From an uncultured Collinsella sp. (GTDB lineage: Bacteria; Actinomycetota; Coriobacteriia; Coriobacteriales; Coriobacteriaceae), in assembly GCA_934630385.1 (NCBI GenBank), contig CAKTWE010000039.1:1-16281 (forward strand): a DNA stretch of 16,281 bases, read 5' to 3'. Shown one piece after another: positions 6,945 to 14,586 of the stretch. Positions within the stretch are counted from its first letter, which is position 1. Every line of letters begins with the position of its first letter. Position numbers and translations under genes: made by a program. Under the pieces are notes generated by a model, which saw only the letters and a list, made by a program, of their open reading frames with translations, did not search any database and was not told where the DNA came from.

Positions 6945-6961
6945 GCGAACTAGCTGATTCC

Positions 6962-6967
6962 ATCATA
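6962..6967 (-). promoter_or_regulatory. Possible -10 box for the glycosyltransferase operon
   Basis: TATGAT on the minus strand matches the -10 consensus at five of six bases. No good -35 box is visible 16-18 bp upstream. If used, transcription would start near 6955, just before the 6916-6944 hairpin, which would then lie in the 5' leader. Confidence 0.25.
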
Positions 6968-7059
6968 CCCACTTGGGCTCGGCATTGTTGGATAGACGGA
7001 AATGTTTTATGTCCGGAACCCTAAAAGAGCACCGCGGGCAAGCACTATCCGGGCCGCGT

Positions 7060-8310
7060 TTACTGTGCCGCCTGAGCCATGCGGGACAGACGGACCAGCA
7101 GCACAAAGCCAACAACCAGCAGAACACCAATAGAAAGAACGCCCAGCGACGGGTTGCCGGTCAGCGAGGTGACGACCGACACCAGGAAGGTGCCCATAAC
7201 GCTTGCGTAACGGCCAAAGATATCGAAGAAGCCGTAGTACTCGTTGGACTTTTCCTTAGGGATAATACGACCAAAGTAGCTGCGGCTCAGTGCCTGCACA
7301 CCGCCTTGGAACAGGCCGACCAAAATAGCGAGCACCCAAAACTCAAAGGCGGTCTTTAAGAAAAACGCGGCAAAGAGCACAATGCCCATATAGGCGGCGA
7401 CGGCCACCAAGATCATATTGAGTGTGCCCACGCGGCCGGCGAGCCTGCCGTAGATGATGGCGGACGGGAAGGCCACAAACTGCGTAACGAGCAGAGCCAG
7501 CACCAGTTGGGTCGAGTCGATACCCAAAGCCGATCCGTAGCTGGTTGCCATGGAAATGACCGTGTGCACACCGTCGATGTAGAAGAAGAACGCGATCATG
7601 TAGACCAGCACGGTCTTGTTGTGGGCGATCTCGCGCATGGTGTGTCCGACCTCGGAGAACACGCCGCCCACGATGTGGCCGATGGTGTCCTCGGGACCGC
7701 GCTCGCGACCGTACTTTTGCTTATAGGTGCGAATGAGCGGCAGGGTAAAGATGAGCCACCAGGCACCAGTGATGACAAACGACAGACGCGTTGCCAGCAT
7801 GGTGGGGACGCCAAGAGCGGGGCCACCCATGATAAGCGCCAAGCAGATGATGAACGGCACGGTGGAACCGATGTAGCCCCAGGCATAACCCGAGCTGGAC
7901 ACGGCGTCCATGCGCTCGTCGGTGGTAATGTCGGGCAGCATGGCGTCGTAGAACGTCATAGAAGAGTTAAGGCCGATGGTGCACAGCACGTACACGGTCA
8001 AAAATGCCATGGCGGACATTGGAATAGCCTGCGCCAGGCAAAGAACCAGGCCCGTGAGGAAGAAGCCCAAGAAGAACTTGATCTTGTTGCCGGCGTAATC
8101 GGCAAGCGCGCCCAGAATGGGCATGAGCATGGCGATGACCAGCGAGGCAATCGTCTGCGCGTTGCCCCAAGCAACCACCAGGTCTGCCGAGGAAGCACCG
8201 GTATTGATGGCGTTAAAGTAGATGGGCACCACCGAGGTATTGAGCAGCACGAGGGCCGAGTTTCCCACATCGTACATGACCCAGTTACGCTCGAGCTTGG
8301 TGTATTTCAT
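7060..8310 (-). CDS. MFS transporter, UMF1/Atg22-like family
   Basis: Polytopic inner-membrane protein of the major facilitator superfamily, UMF1 group (bacterial relatives of the yeast vacuolar effluxer Atg22). The 416 residues carry about 12 hydrophobic segments. Family signatures visible: WVMYDVGNSAL near the N terminus (10-20), ALADYAGNK in the loop after TM2 (68-76), FYDAMLPDI (120-128), and QALSRSYFGRIIPKEKSNEYYGFF spread over 339-362. A central cytoplasmic loop (about 195-232) separates the two halves. The ATG at 8310 has GAAGGG about 9 nt upstream. It is the only gene between the phospholipase-like gene and the glycosyltransferase operon, 101 nt after the former, and has a terminator downstream. 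The substrate is unknown; relatives have been linked to amino acid or metabolite export, which is not shown here. Confidence 0.9.
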   Translation of the reverse strand: MKYTKLERNWVMYDVGNSALVLLNTSVVPIYFNAINTGASSADLVVAWGNAQTIASLVIAMLMPILGALADYAGNKIKFFLGFFLTGLVLCLAQAIPMSAMAFLTVYVLCTIGLNSSMTFYDAMLPDITTDERMDAVSSSGYAWGYIGSTVPFIICLALIMGGPALGVPTMLATRLSFVITGAWWLIFTLPLIRTYKQKYGRERGPEDTIGHIVGGVFSEVGHTMREIAHNKTVLVYMIAFFFYIDGVHTVISMATSYGSALGIDSTQLVLALLVTQFVAFPSAIIYGRLAGRVGTLNMILVAVAAYMGIVLFAAFFLKTAFEFWVLAILVGLFQGGVQALSRSYFGRIIPKEKSNEYYGFFDIFGRYASVMGTFLVSVVTSLTGNPSLGVLSIGVLLVVGFVLLVRLSRMAQAAQ

Positions 8311-8411
8311 GGACAGGGACCCTTCGTATTCGCCCGATATGCAGTTAGTTCATCGTACCCCAATTGCACAGAGGCACCGGTAAGGATTCGGCAAAGGGAC
8401 AGGAGCGGACC

Positions 8412-9356
8412 CTACTCCTCGCGGTCGAACTCCTCGTCGGCGCCGAGCACACGGCCGCTGTAGTTGACGTGACCGGTCACGGCCTCCATGTCGCCTGTTT
8501 CGATGAATCGGGCGACCGTGCACTCGTAATCGACCAGCGCGCGATCAAAGACCTCGGGGAAGCTCTCGTTCGAGACCTCATCGGTAAAGGGATTCTTCCA
8601 CGCCAGATGGCCCAGATTGCCGGCGCGCTCGGGCGGCTCGATCGTCACGCGGTGAGCAAGGCCATCGAGCAGGGAGTAGTCGTGTACTAGGCCCTCGACC
8701 AGGGCAATTGCACGCGTCTTGGCCGAGCCCGCCGGCTCAATGGCGCGATAGAGCAGCTGCATGTCGGCAACGGCGGCTCCGTACTCCCCCGCCGGGATAT
8801 CGATACCGTACACACGCCCGGCAACATAGCTCATCAGCACGCCGGCCACACGATTGATGCGGTCGGTGGTAACGATCTCGCCCGCTGGCGGATAGTCGTC
8901 GGCCGTGGCGCCGTCGCGCTTGACCTGCAGCATCAGTACGTCCAGGTCGCTCTCGAGCACCGCATGGACCTGACTGCCCGAATCCTCCAGCTCGGGATCG
9001 GACTCGACAATGCCAAACTGTTGCTCGTAGACAAAGGGATGGGCATTACGGTCGAGCACGTAGTGCGACAGCAGGCCCAGCGCAAAGGCGCGGCCCAAGT
9101 TGGCATCGCGCGGGAGCAGATGGGACACGCCGTCGCGCAGGCACGAGAACTGGCGCGACATGCGCGAACGATGCATGACCTGCGCTAGCAGCGTGCAGTC
9201 GGAAACGCGCGGCGTCAGGATGTGGAAGAAAAACGGGTCGGGACCCTGGTTGCCCAGAATAAAAGCGATGCGTTCCTCGTCGGACGTAATGACGCCCTGC
9301 GGCAGACGGTCGATGCTTTCCTCGCCAAACAGATGATGCGTAATGAGCGCAGGCAT
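8412..9356 (-). CDS. Zinc-dependent phospholipase C-fold protein
   Basis: Matches the zinc-dependent phospholipase C / S1-P1 nuclease helical fold (Pfam Zn_dep_PLPC type). Candidate metal ligands fall in the expected order: H7/H8 (ITHHLF), D40 (NQGPDPF), H98, D102 and H106 in LLSHYVLDRNAHPF, then H131 and E135 in HAVLESDLD. No signal peptide or transmembrane segment is present, unlike secreted clostridial alpha-toxin, so it is probably cytoplasmic and should not be called a toxin. The ATG at 9356 was chosen (MPALITHH) because AAAGG lies 6 nt upstream; an ATG 30 nt further up has no such site. It follows the second LytTR regulator by 92 nt on the same strand and may be the third gene of that operon. 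The function of this cytoplasmic subgroup is unknown to me. Confidence 0.8.
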   Translation of the reverse strand: MPALITHHLFGEESIDRLPQGVITSDEERIAFILGNQGPDPFFFHILTPRVSDCTLLAQVMHRSRMSRQFSCLRDGVSHLLPRDANLGRAFALGLLSHYVLDRNAHPFVYEQQFGIVESDPELEDSGSQVHAVLESDLDVLMLQVKRDGATADDYPPAGEIVTTDRINRVAGVLMSYVAGRVYGIDIPAGEYGAAVADMQLLYRAIEPAGSAKTRAIALVEGLVHDYSLLDGLAHRVTIEPPERAGNLGHLAWKNPFTDEVSNESFPEVFDRALVDYECTVARFIETGDMEAVTGHVNYSGRVLGADEEFDREE

Positions 9357-9448
9357 AATAATCCTTTCGATTTCATTCGATGTCACCCATTATGCCCACC
9401 GCACGGCCATACCAAACCTACGGTGGTAAACAATGGCATGCAGACCGT

Positions 9449-10183
9449 CTACGCAAGCCCCAGATGCGCCTTAACCTCGGCAGCGCGACGACGAGACACG
9501 GGCACGGTCGAGGTTACGCGATCGAGCCTGAGCTCCATAAGACCCGTGGAACCGATCTCGACATTGTGCACGTCTTCCAAATTGACCAGATAGCTGCGGT
9601 GGACACGGATAAAGCCCTCGGAGGCCAAACGTCGCTCAAGCGAGGAAATCGACTCATTGATCAGGTATGTTCCCTCGACGCAGACGGCATTGCAAAAATC
9701 GGCGCGCGCCTCAAAGTAGCAGACATCCGCCACCGGAATGAACACCTTTTTACCCCCGCGATCCACCGTCAAGCGCAAAGGCTGGCGCGGAGCATGAACG
9801 ACGCGGCGGGCGCCCAGGGCGGTCTCGATCTTGTCGAGCGCCTTTGACAAGCGGGCATCCTCGACCGGTTTGACGACATAATCGACGGCATCGAGGTTAT
9901 AGGCATCAGCCGCATACTCGGCAAATGCCGTCACAAACACCACGACCGGCGGCGTCTTTAGGTTCTGCAGCGTCTCGGCAAGCTCAATTCCCGAGCGACC
10001 GGGCATGGTGATGTCTAAAAACAGCACGTCGGGCTTGTTCGACAGAATCGACTCCACGGCTTCGGTGACATTGCCCGCCTCGGCAATCTGACCCACACGC
10101 GTATCCTTTTCCAACAGATAGCGTAGCTCAGCCCTAATTGGGGGCTCGTCATCAACCACCAGGATGTTCCAGCCTTCGGACAT
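9449..10183 (-). CDS. LytTR-family response regulator (system 2)
   Basis: Receiver plus LytTR DNA-binding regulator of 244 residues, clearly paralogous to the regulator at 3572-4288. Receiver residues: D11/D12 in VVDDEPP, phosphoacceptor D57 in FLDITMPGRSG, T85 and K105 (VKP). The LytTR domain (about 138-242) contains FIRVHRSYLVNL (191-202) and the VSRRR motif near the end, the same landmarks as system 1. A three-residue linker difference and a divergent 118-140 segment distinguish the two. The ATG at 10183 is preceded by GAGGGGAAG. The gene starts 38 nt after the stop of its kinase (10222-11613), fixing the pair as one system. Likely phosphorylated by that kinase; cross-talk with system 1 is possible given the similarity. 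Promoter targets are not known. Confidence 0.95.
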   Translation of the reverse strand: MSEGWNILVVDDEPPIRAELRYLLEKDTRVGQIAEAGNVTEAVESILSNKPDVLFLDITMPGRSGIELAETLQNLKTPPVVVFVTAFAEYAADAYNLDAVDYVVKPVEDARLSKALDKIETALGARRVVHAPRQPLRLTVDRGGKKVFIPVADVCYFEARADFCNAVCVEGTYLINESISSLERRLASEGFIRVHRSYLVNLEDVHNVEIGSTGLMELRLDRVTSTVPVSRRRAAEVKAHLGLA

Positions 10184-10221
10184 ATGCGCTTCCCCTCTTT
10201 TTCTCTCAATCCAACCGCGTG

Positions 10222-11613
10222 CTACACCGTCAGCGGCGCCGGTTCATGCGGCTCGCCGTTCAATTCAACGATGACCTGTGTTCCCACGCCCTCCTGGGAC
10301 TTCACGCGCATGCCAGAATCTTCTCCGTAAAAGAAATGGATGCGCTGAAGCACGTTGAAGAGCGCCAGGCCGCAACCTCGCTTGATGGATCCGTCGGCGG
10401 TAATGCTCTCGGGCTCCTCTCGGCGATGCTGCTCAAACAGATGCGCGCAGACTTCTTCGCTCATACCGATACCGTCATCTTCGACGATGATCTCCAAGCC
10501 GTCATCGGTCTCAAAAGCCCTAACACGAATAGAAAGAGGCTCGGTCTCGCGCTGCGCATGCTTGATGCAGTTTTCGAGCAGCGGCTGCAAGATAAACGGC
10601 GGCACCAGGCTGTCGCGCACCTCAAAGTCAATGTCGACCGAAACGCGCAGACGGCCATCACCATACCGGGCCTGCATAAGATTGATATAACGAGTACCCT
10701 GTTCCACCTCGTGCTCGAGCGTGGTGAGCGTATCGGAGTCAGAAAGCGTCTGACGATAGTAGTTGGAAAAGTCGATTAGCAGCGATCGCGCGTTGTCGGG
10801 CTCGGTTCGAACGAGCGACACGATCGTGCTGATGGTATTGAATAGAAAATGCGGGTCGACCTGCGACTGCAGAGCGCGCAGCTCCACGCGGGCCGTAAGC
10901 TCGTCCTGGCGCTCGAGCTCAAAGCTCGCGAGCTGCGTGGAGATGAGATCGGCAAAGCCCGAGGCAAGGGCTGTCTGGCGCATATCGATGCTGCTCAGGC
11001 GGGGGTAATACAGCTCGAGTGTGCCCACGCAATGCCCGCGCACGGTAAGCGGCGCGACGATGCCGGCGCGCAGACGGGGAAAATAGCCGCCCGTCTCACT
11101 GGAGGCGTCACGCGAAAACACGCTCTGCTCACCCGTCTCAATCACGTTGAGCGTAGTCTTGAGCACCACCGGGGTGCCGGCAGGGCATTTTGCCGAGTCC
11201 TCGCCCCAGCTTGCCAGTACCTGCTTGCCGTCGGTAAAGCAGATGGCAGAGGCGATAGTCTCGGATAGGATGATCTTGGAGGCGCCCAGGGCAGCTTCGG
11301 GCGTAAGGCCACGCGACGTGTAGGCGAATATTTTTGATGCGATGGCGAGTGTACGGTCGGTTGCGCTCGATGTGAGGTCATCGGGGACCACAAAGACATA
11401 TGAGAAGAAGAAGCACAGCATGACCAGGCCGGCAATGACGACAACGCCTGGAACGGGATTGGGGTTATCGGTTAAATCCCAGATAAGCAGCAAGATAAGC
11501 GCCGGAACGACGACACCAAGCAGGATGGCCTGAACCACATGCTGGGCCGTACGAAAGACCTTGGTAGAGTTGTAGCTCTTGCCCAGAATCAGCCTATTGA
11601 GATCCACCGTCAT
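10222..11613 (-). CDS. LytS-like sensor histidine kinase, 2 TM plus GAF (system 2)
   Basis: Sensor kinase with the same architecture as the one at 4361-5704: two hydrophobic helices (about 24-45 and 55-76), a GAF-like region (about 85-230), the His_kinase segment and an ATPase domain. The phosphoacceptor is H255 in VDPHFLFNT, where kinase 1 has NPHFLFNT. N348 is the N-box residue (LQPLLENCIKHA), and the G1 box reads EDDGIGM rather than DNGVGM. The ATG at 11613 gives 463 residues. A GTG six nt downstream (11607) has a better-spaced AAGAAGGGG and could be the true start; upstream in-frame starts would place the hairpin at 11646-11667 inside the gene or next to the start. It lacks the classical 5TM-LYT domain. 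By analogy with GAF-bearing kinases such as BtsS and YpdA, which respond to extracellular pyruvate, a metabolite signal is plausible but unproven. Confidence 0.93.
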   Translation of the reverse strand: MTVDLNRLILGKSYNSTKVFRTAQHVVQAILLGVVVPALILLLIWDLTDNPNPVPGVVVIAGLVMLCFFFSYVFVVPDDLTSSATDRTLAIASKIFAYTSRGLTPEAALGASKIILSETIASAICFTDGKQVLASWGEDSAKCPAGTPVVLKTTLNVIETGEQSVFSRDASSETGGYFPRLRAGIVAPLTVRGHCVGTLELYYPRLSSIDMRQTALASGFADLISTQLASFELERQDELTARVELRALQSQVDPHFLFNTISTIVSLVRTEPDNARSLLIDFSNYYRQTLSDSDTLTTLEHEVEQGTRYINLMQARYGDGRLRVSVDIDFEVRDSLVPPFILQPLLENCIKHAQRETEPLSIRVRAFETDDGLEIIVEDDGIGMSEEVCAHLFEQHRREEPESITADGSIKRGCGLALFNVLQRIHFFYGEDSGMRVKSQEGVGTQVIVELNGEPHEPAPLTV

Positions 11614-11640
11614 CCCCTTCTTACTGACGCACCCCATAGC

Positions 11641-11667
11641 AATAAAGAGGGCCGCAAGCGACCCTCT
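11641..11667 (-). terminator. Intrinsic terminator after the amidohydrolase
   Basis: AGAGGGTCGC pairs with GCGGCCCTCT on the minus strand (11658-11667 with 11646-11655; one G-U pair, 2-nt loop), followed by TTTATT. It is about 58 nt after the amidohydrolase stop and about 28 nt before the start of kinase 2. The very short loop is unusual, and the U-tract is modest. Confidence 0.7.
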
Positions 11668-11669
11668 CC

Positions 11670-11684
11670 ATTGCATTATGCAAT
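11670..11684. repeat. 15-bp palindrome upstream of kinase 2
   Basis: ATTGCAT-T-ATGCAAT is a perfect 7+1+7 palindrome. On the minus strand it contains CATAAT, a five-of-six match to a -10 box, so it could be an operator overlapping a promoter of the kinase 2 operon. No good -35 box is visible. Confidence 0.45.
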
Positions 11685-11725
11685 CAAAAACTGTGTTTTA
11701 CATCCAGCCATCGACAAACGGTATC

Positions 11726-13003
11726 TTAGGCGCTGTATTTGTTGGCCTCGCCAAAGGTGCCGGCCTCGACAATCCAGCCGTCCTTCATGATGACGTCCAT
11801 GTTGTCGGTGTTGAGCACGTGGATGTCGGCGGCGACGTCACCGTTGACGACCAGCAGGTCGGCGCACTTGCCGGCCTCGATGGAACCGGTCTCGTCCTCG
11901 ATGTGGCACATCTTGGCACCGTTGAGGGTGGCGCAGGTGATGGTCTCGACCGGGGTGAAGCCGATCTTGTCGACGAACTCGTACATCTCCTCGATGGAAC
12001 AGGTGCCGTACGGGGTGACGAAGGAGAAGGAGTCGGAGCCGATCGTCATGACGACGCCGCGCTTCTTGGCCTCGCGCAGGCAGTCGTAGTTGCGCTGCAG
12101 CTCCTTCTCGACCAGGGTGCCCTCGTACTTGTCGTGCAGCTCGGGGACGTAGACGGGCGGATAGGTGGCGTACCAGGTGGGCAGGAAGGCGATCGTCGGG
12201 GTGAAGAAGGTGCCCTGCTCGGCCATGAGGTCCATGGTGCGCTCATCGATATCGAAGCCGTGGATCAGCTGTTCGCAGCCAAAGCGGACAGAATCGTAGG
12301 CAGCGGCGTGATTGTTGTAGCAGTGGCTCCACACGGGGATACCGACCATCTTGGCCTCTTCGACCACGGCCTGGATCTCCTCAGAGCAGTAGTGCTGGTC
12401 GCGACCGGAGTCCCAGCGCCAGATGCCGCCACCGGTAGCCCAGATCTTGATGGCATCGGGGTTCTCGCGCAGGCGACGACGGACGGCCTTGCGCAGATCC
12501 CAAGGACCATCGACCTGGTCGCCCCAGGGGTGGGATTCCTTGTTGAGCTCCTGGGTGCAGTGATGGGAGTCACCGTGGCCGGCAACACGGCAGAAGCCGA
12601 GGCCGGTGGCCAGAACGCGCGGGCCCTTAAAGACGCCCTTGTCGATGCAGTCGCGAATCTGGATACCAAAGCGGCCGATCTCGCAGACGGTGGTGAGGCC
12701 GTGGGTGAGGCAGTCGTAGGCCTGCTTGACGGCGACGGCCTGCTTCTCGAGGAGCGGCTGCATGACCCAATCGGTGTCATCGTCGGTCAGGTTGCCCGAG
12801 AAGTGCAGGTGGGTGTCGATCAGGCCGGGAAGGACGGTCTTGCCGGCGGCGTCGATAACCTCAACGCCCTCGGGAAGGTCCTGCATAGCACCGGCATACT
12901 CGATCTTGCCGTTGTCGTCGACGAGAACGAGGGAGTTCTCGACCGGCTCGGCACCGGTACCGTCGATGAGCTTGCCGCCAACGATTGCGTACTTAGTGGA
13001 CAT
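11726..13003 (-). CDS. Metal-dependent amidohydrolase (imidazolonepropionase/prolidase-like)
   Basis: TIM-barrel hydrolase of the amidohydrolase superfamily, of the group related to imidazolonepropionase and Xaa-Pro or Xaa-Arg dipeptidases. Metal-site residues: H65 and H67 (DTHLHF), K186 (IKIWATGGG, the probable carboxylated bridging Lys), H227 (WSHCYN), H248 (LIHGFD) and D324 (IGSDS). The flanking beta-sandwich parts (1-60 and about 370-425, ending in EAGKCADLLVVNGD) are present and the 425-residue length is normal. No signal peptide, so it acts in the cytoplasm. The ATG at 13003 has an ideal AAGGAGG. It follows an amino acid permease by 131 nt on the same strand, suggesting import and hydrolysis of a dipeptide or N-substituted amino acid. 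Codons end almost always in C or G, suggesting high expression. The substrate cannot be named. Confidence 0.9.
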   Translation of the reverse strand: MSTKYAIVGGKLIDGTGAEPVENSLVLVDDNGKIEYAGAMQDLPEGVEVIDAAGKTVLPGLIDTHLHFSGNLTDDDTDWVMQPLLEKQAVAVKQAYDCLTHGLTTVCEIGRFGIQIRDCIDKGVFKGPRVLATGLGFCRVAGHGDSHHCTQELNKESHPWGDQVDGPWDLRKAVRRRLRENPDAIKIWATGGGIWRWDSGRDQHYCSEEIQAVVEEAKMVGIPVWSHCYNNHAAAYDSVRFGCEQLIHGFDIDERTMDLMAEQGTFFTPTIAFLPTWYATYPPVYVPELHDKYEGTLVEKELQRNYDCLREAKKRGVVMTIGSDSFSFVTPYGTCSIEEMYEFVDKIGFTPVETITCATLNGAKMCHIEDETGSIEAGKCADLLVVNGDVAADIHVLNTDNMDVIMKDGWIVEAGTFGEANKYSA

Positions 13004-13033
13004 GGTTCCTCCTTATGGATCCATATAGTGGGC

Positions 13034-13121
13034 GAGGCCATGTTGGGCTATGGCCTCACAAAGCTACCCAAGTGGTGCCGGGTTCGGTGCGCGGAAGAGA
13101 GGGGTTCGCGCACCCGATCCG
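13034..13121 (-). promoter_or_regulatory. Two hairpins in the permease-amidohydrolase spacer
   Basis: GAGGCCAT/ATGGCCTC (13034-13041, 13050-13057) is a perfect 8-bp stem with an 8-nt loop. A larger stem pairs 13079-13093 with 13107-13121 (CGGGTTCGGTGCGCG against CGCGCACCCGATCCG, with a mismatch and bulge). Neither is followed by a U-tract on the minus strand, so they look like intercistronic processing or 3'-end stabilising structures, though partial termination is possible. Confidence 0.5.
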
Positions 13122-13134
13122 CCCCGGCTAGGCG

Positions 13135-14586
13135 TTATTTTTTGCGGGAATTGGTGAAGGCCATGAGGGCCAGGCCAACGGCCAGCCAGCCGATCACGAT
13201 GCTCCACTCCACCATGTTGAGGGAGGCGGGAGAGAACGGGACCACGAGCAGGCCGATGATGACGGCGCAGGCAGCGACAGCGAGGCTGATGCCAAACTTG
13301 CCGCCGGGCACCTCGTAGGGACGAGGCAGGTCGGGCTCGGTGAAGCGCATGCGCAGGCAAGCGAGGGCGACCATGCCGCAGGAGAAGATGAAGGCGAGAG
13401 CCGACACGTTGGTCAGAGGGATGAGCATGTTCTTGCCCAGGAACGGACCGATGACGGTGATGACGCCCAGAACGGCGCAGGCGAGCTTGGGAGCGCCGGA
13501 CTTGGGATCGACCTCGGCGAACTTCTCGGGCAGCTGGCCCTTGCGGCCCATGGCGAGCATGATGCGGCTCGTGGCGCCGTAGAAGGAGTTCATCGGGCCC
13601 ATGGGTCCAAGCGTGGCGATGACGAGCATGGCCAGGTACAGGAGCATGTTGATGCCCTTGAGGCAGGCAAGCGCGGGAACCGGGCTCTTAACAAACTCAT
13701 GCCAGTCGAGGATGGTGCCGAACGAGTAGATGCAGACCATGTAGAAGCCGCCGGCGGCCAGCAGGGCCAGGGAGATGATCTTGCCGAACTTGTTCCAGTT
13801 GAGGCCCTCGGCTGCTTCCTCAGCCTGCTGAGGAATGGTATCGAAGCCGGCGTAGAAGAACGGGGTCAAAACCAGGACCGACACGATGCCGGCGAACAGG
13901 CTGGTGCCCTCGGTAGCGGGCTTGCCGCCGCCAGCACCGGTGACCTGGGAGAACACGGGCATGGCGTGTTCCGGCGAACCGGTGAACAGCGAGACACCCA
14001 TGGCGAGCAGCATGCCGCAGAGCAGAGCCTTGGTCAGGAAGGCCTGGAGCTTGGCGGCCGAGCTGGCACCGCGGAAGTTGAGGAAGATGACGTAGACTGC
14101 AAAGCCGAGCGCAATCAGCGTCGGGAACAGGTAAACATCGGCGCCCAGGATGGTGTAGAGCTTGACGGCGCGCAGCCACTCAAGGCCGGGCAGGCTGCCG
14201 AACATCTCGGATACGAGGGTCGAGATGGCGATGGCCTCCCACGGGCACAGGATACCGTTGCCCAGGGCCAAGAGCCAACCGGTAATGTAGCTCAGTGTAC
14301 GGCCAAAGCTACGATCGACATACTCGACGATGCCACCCGAGATGGGGATAGCAGCCGTGAGCTCACCGAAAACAGCTCCGACGGGCACGAGGAAGATTGC
14401 ACCCAAGAGGAATGCGATCATAGCGGGAACGGGACCGCCGCCCACGACCATCCAGTCGCCGACCTGCAGAACCCAACCGGTACCGATGATGGCACCGAAA
14501 CCGATGGTGAAGAAGTTCCAGAGCGAAAGCGTTTTCTTCATGCCGCCGTTATCCTCAACTGCAACTTCTGCGTTCTTGTCCGCCAT
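13135..14586 (-). CDS. APC superfamily amino acid permease
   Basis: Secondary transporter of the amino acid-polyamine-organocation superfamily in the cytoplasmic membrane, normally importing amino acids or related amines with protons. The 483-residue protein has about 12 hydrophobic segments. TM1 contains the helix-breaking GFGAIIGTGWVL (29-40), which binds the substrate backbone in APC proteins. TM6 contains PFFYAGFDTIPQQAEEA (242-258), and the ATSRIMLAMGRKGQLP stretch is the conserved TM8 loop. The ATG at 14586 follows AAAGGAGGGG; an ATG 39 nt upstream lacks a ribosome site and is in the hairpin-rich leader. It is the first gene of a likely two-gene operon with the amidohydrolase. Codon choice is strongly C/G-ending, as in its partner. 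No residue identifies the substrate. Confidence 0.93.
   Translation of the reverse strand: MADKNAEVAVEDNGGMKKTLSLWNFFTIGFGAIIGTGWVLQVGDWMVVGGGPVPAMIAFLLGAIFLVPVGAVFGELTAAIPISGGIVEYVDRSFGRTLSYITGWLLALGNGILCPWEAIAISTLVSEMFGSLPGLEWLRAVKLYTILGADVYLFPTLIALGFAVYVIFLNFRGASSAAKLQAFLTKALLCGMLLAMGVSLFTGSPEHAMPVFSQVTGAGGGKPATEGTSLFAGIVSVLVLTPFFYAGFDTIPQQAEEAAEGLNWNKFGKIISLALLAAGGFYMVCIYSFGTILDWHEFVKSPVPALACLKGINMLLYLAMLVIATLGPMGPMNSFYGATSRIMLAMGRKGQLPEKFAEVDPKSGAPKLACAVLGVITVIGPFLGKNMLIPLTNVSALAFIFSCGMVALACLRMRFTEPDLPRPYEVPGGKFGISLAVAACAVIIGLLVVPFSPASLNMVEWSIVIGWLAVGLALMAFTNSRKK

Noticed and set aside
8412-9356. Calling the phospholipase C-fold protein a secreted toxin
   Set aside because: No signal peptide and no C-terminal membrane-binding domain are visible; only the helical metal-binding fold is supported.
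11579-13318. Very long plus-strand open frame (579 codons) opposite the amidohydrolase
   Set aside because: It is the antisense shadow of a gene with strongly biased C/G-ending codons. The minus-strand protein has all amidohydrolase motifs and an ideal ribosome site.
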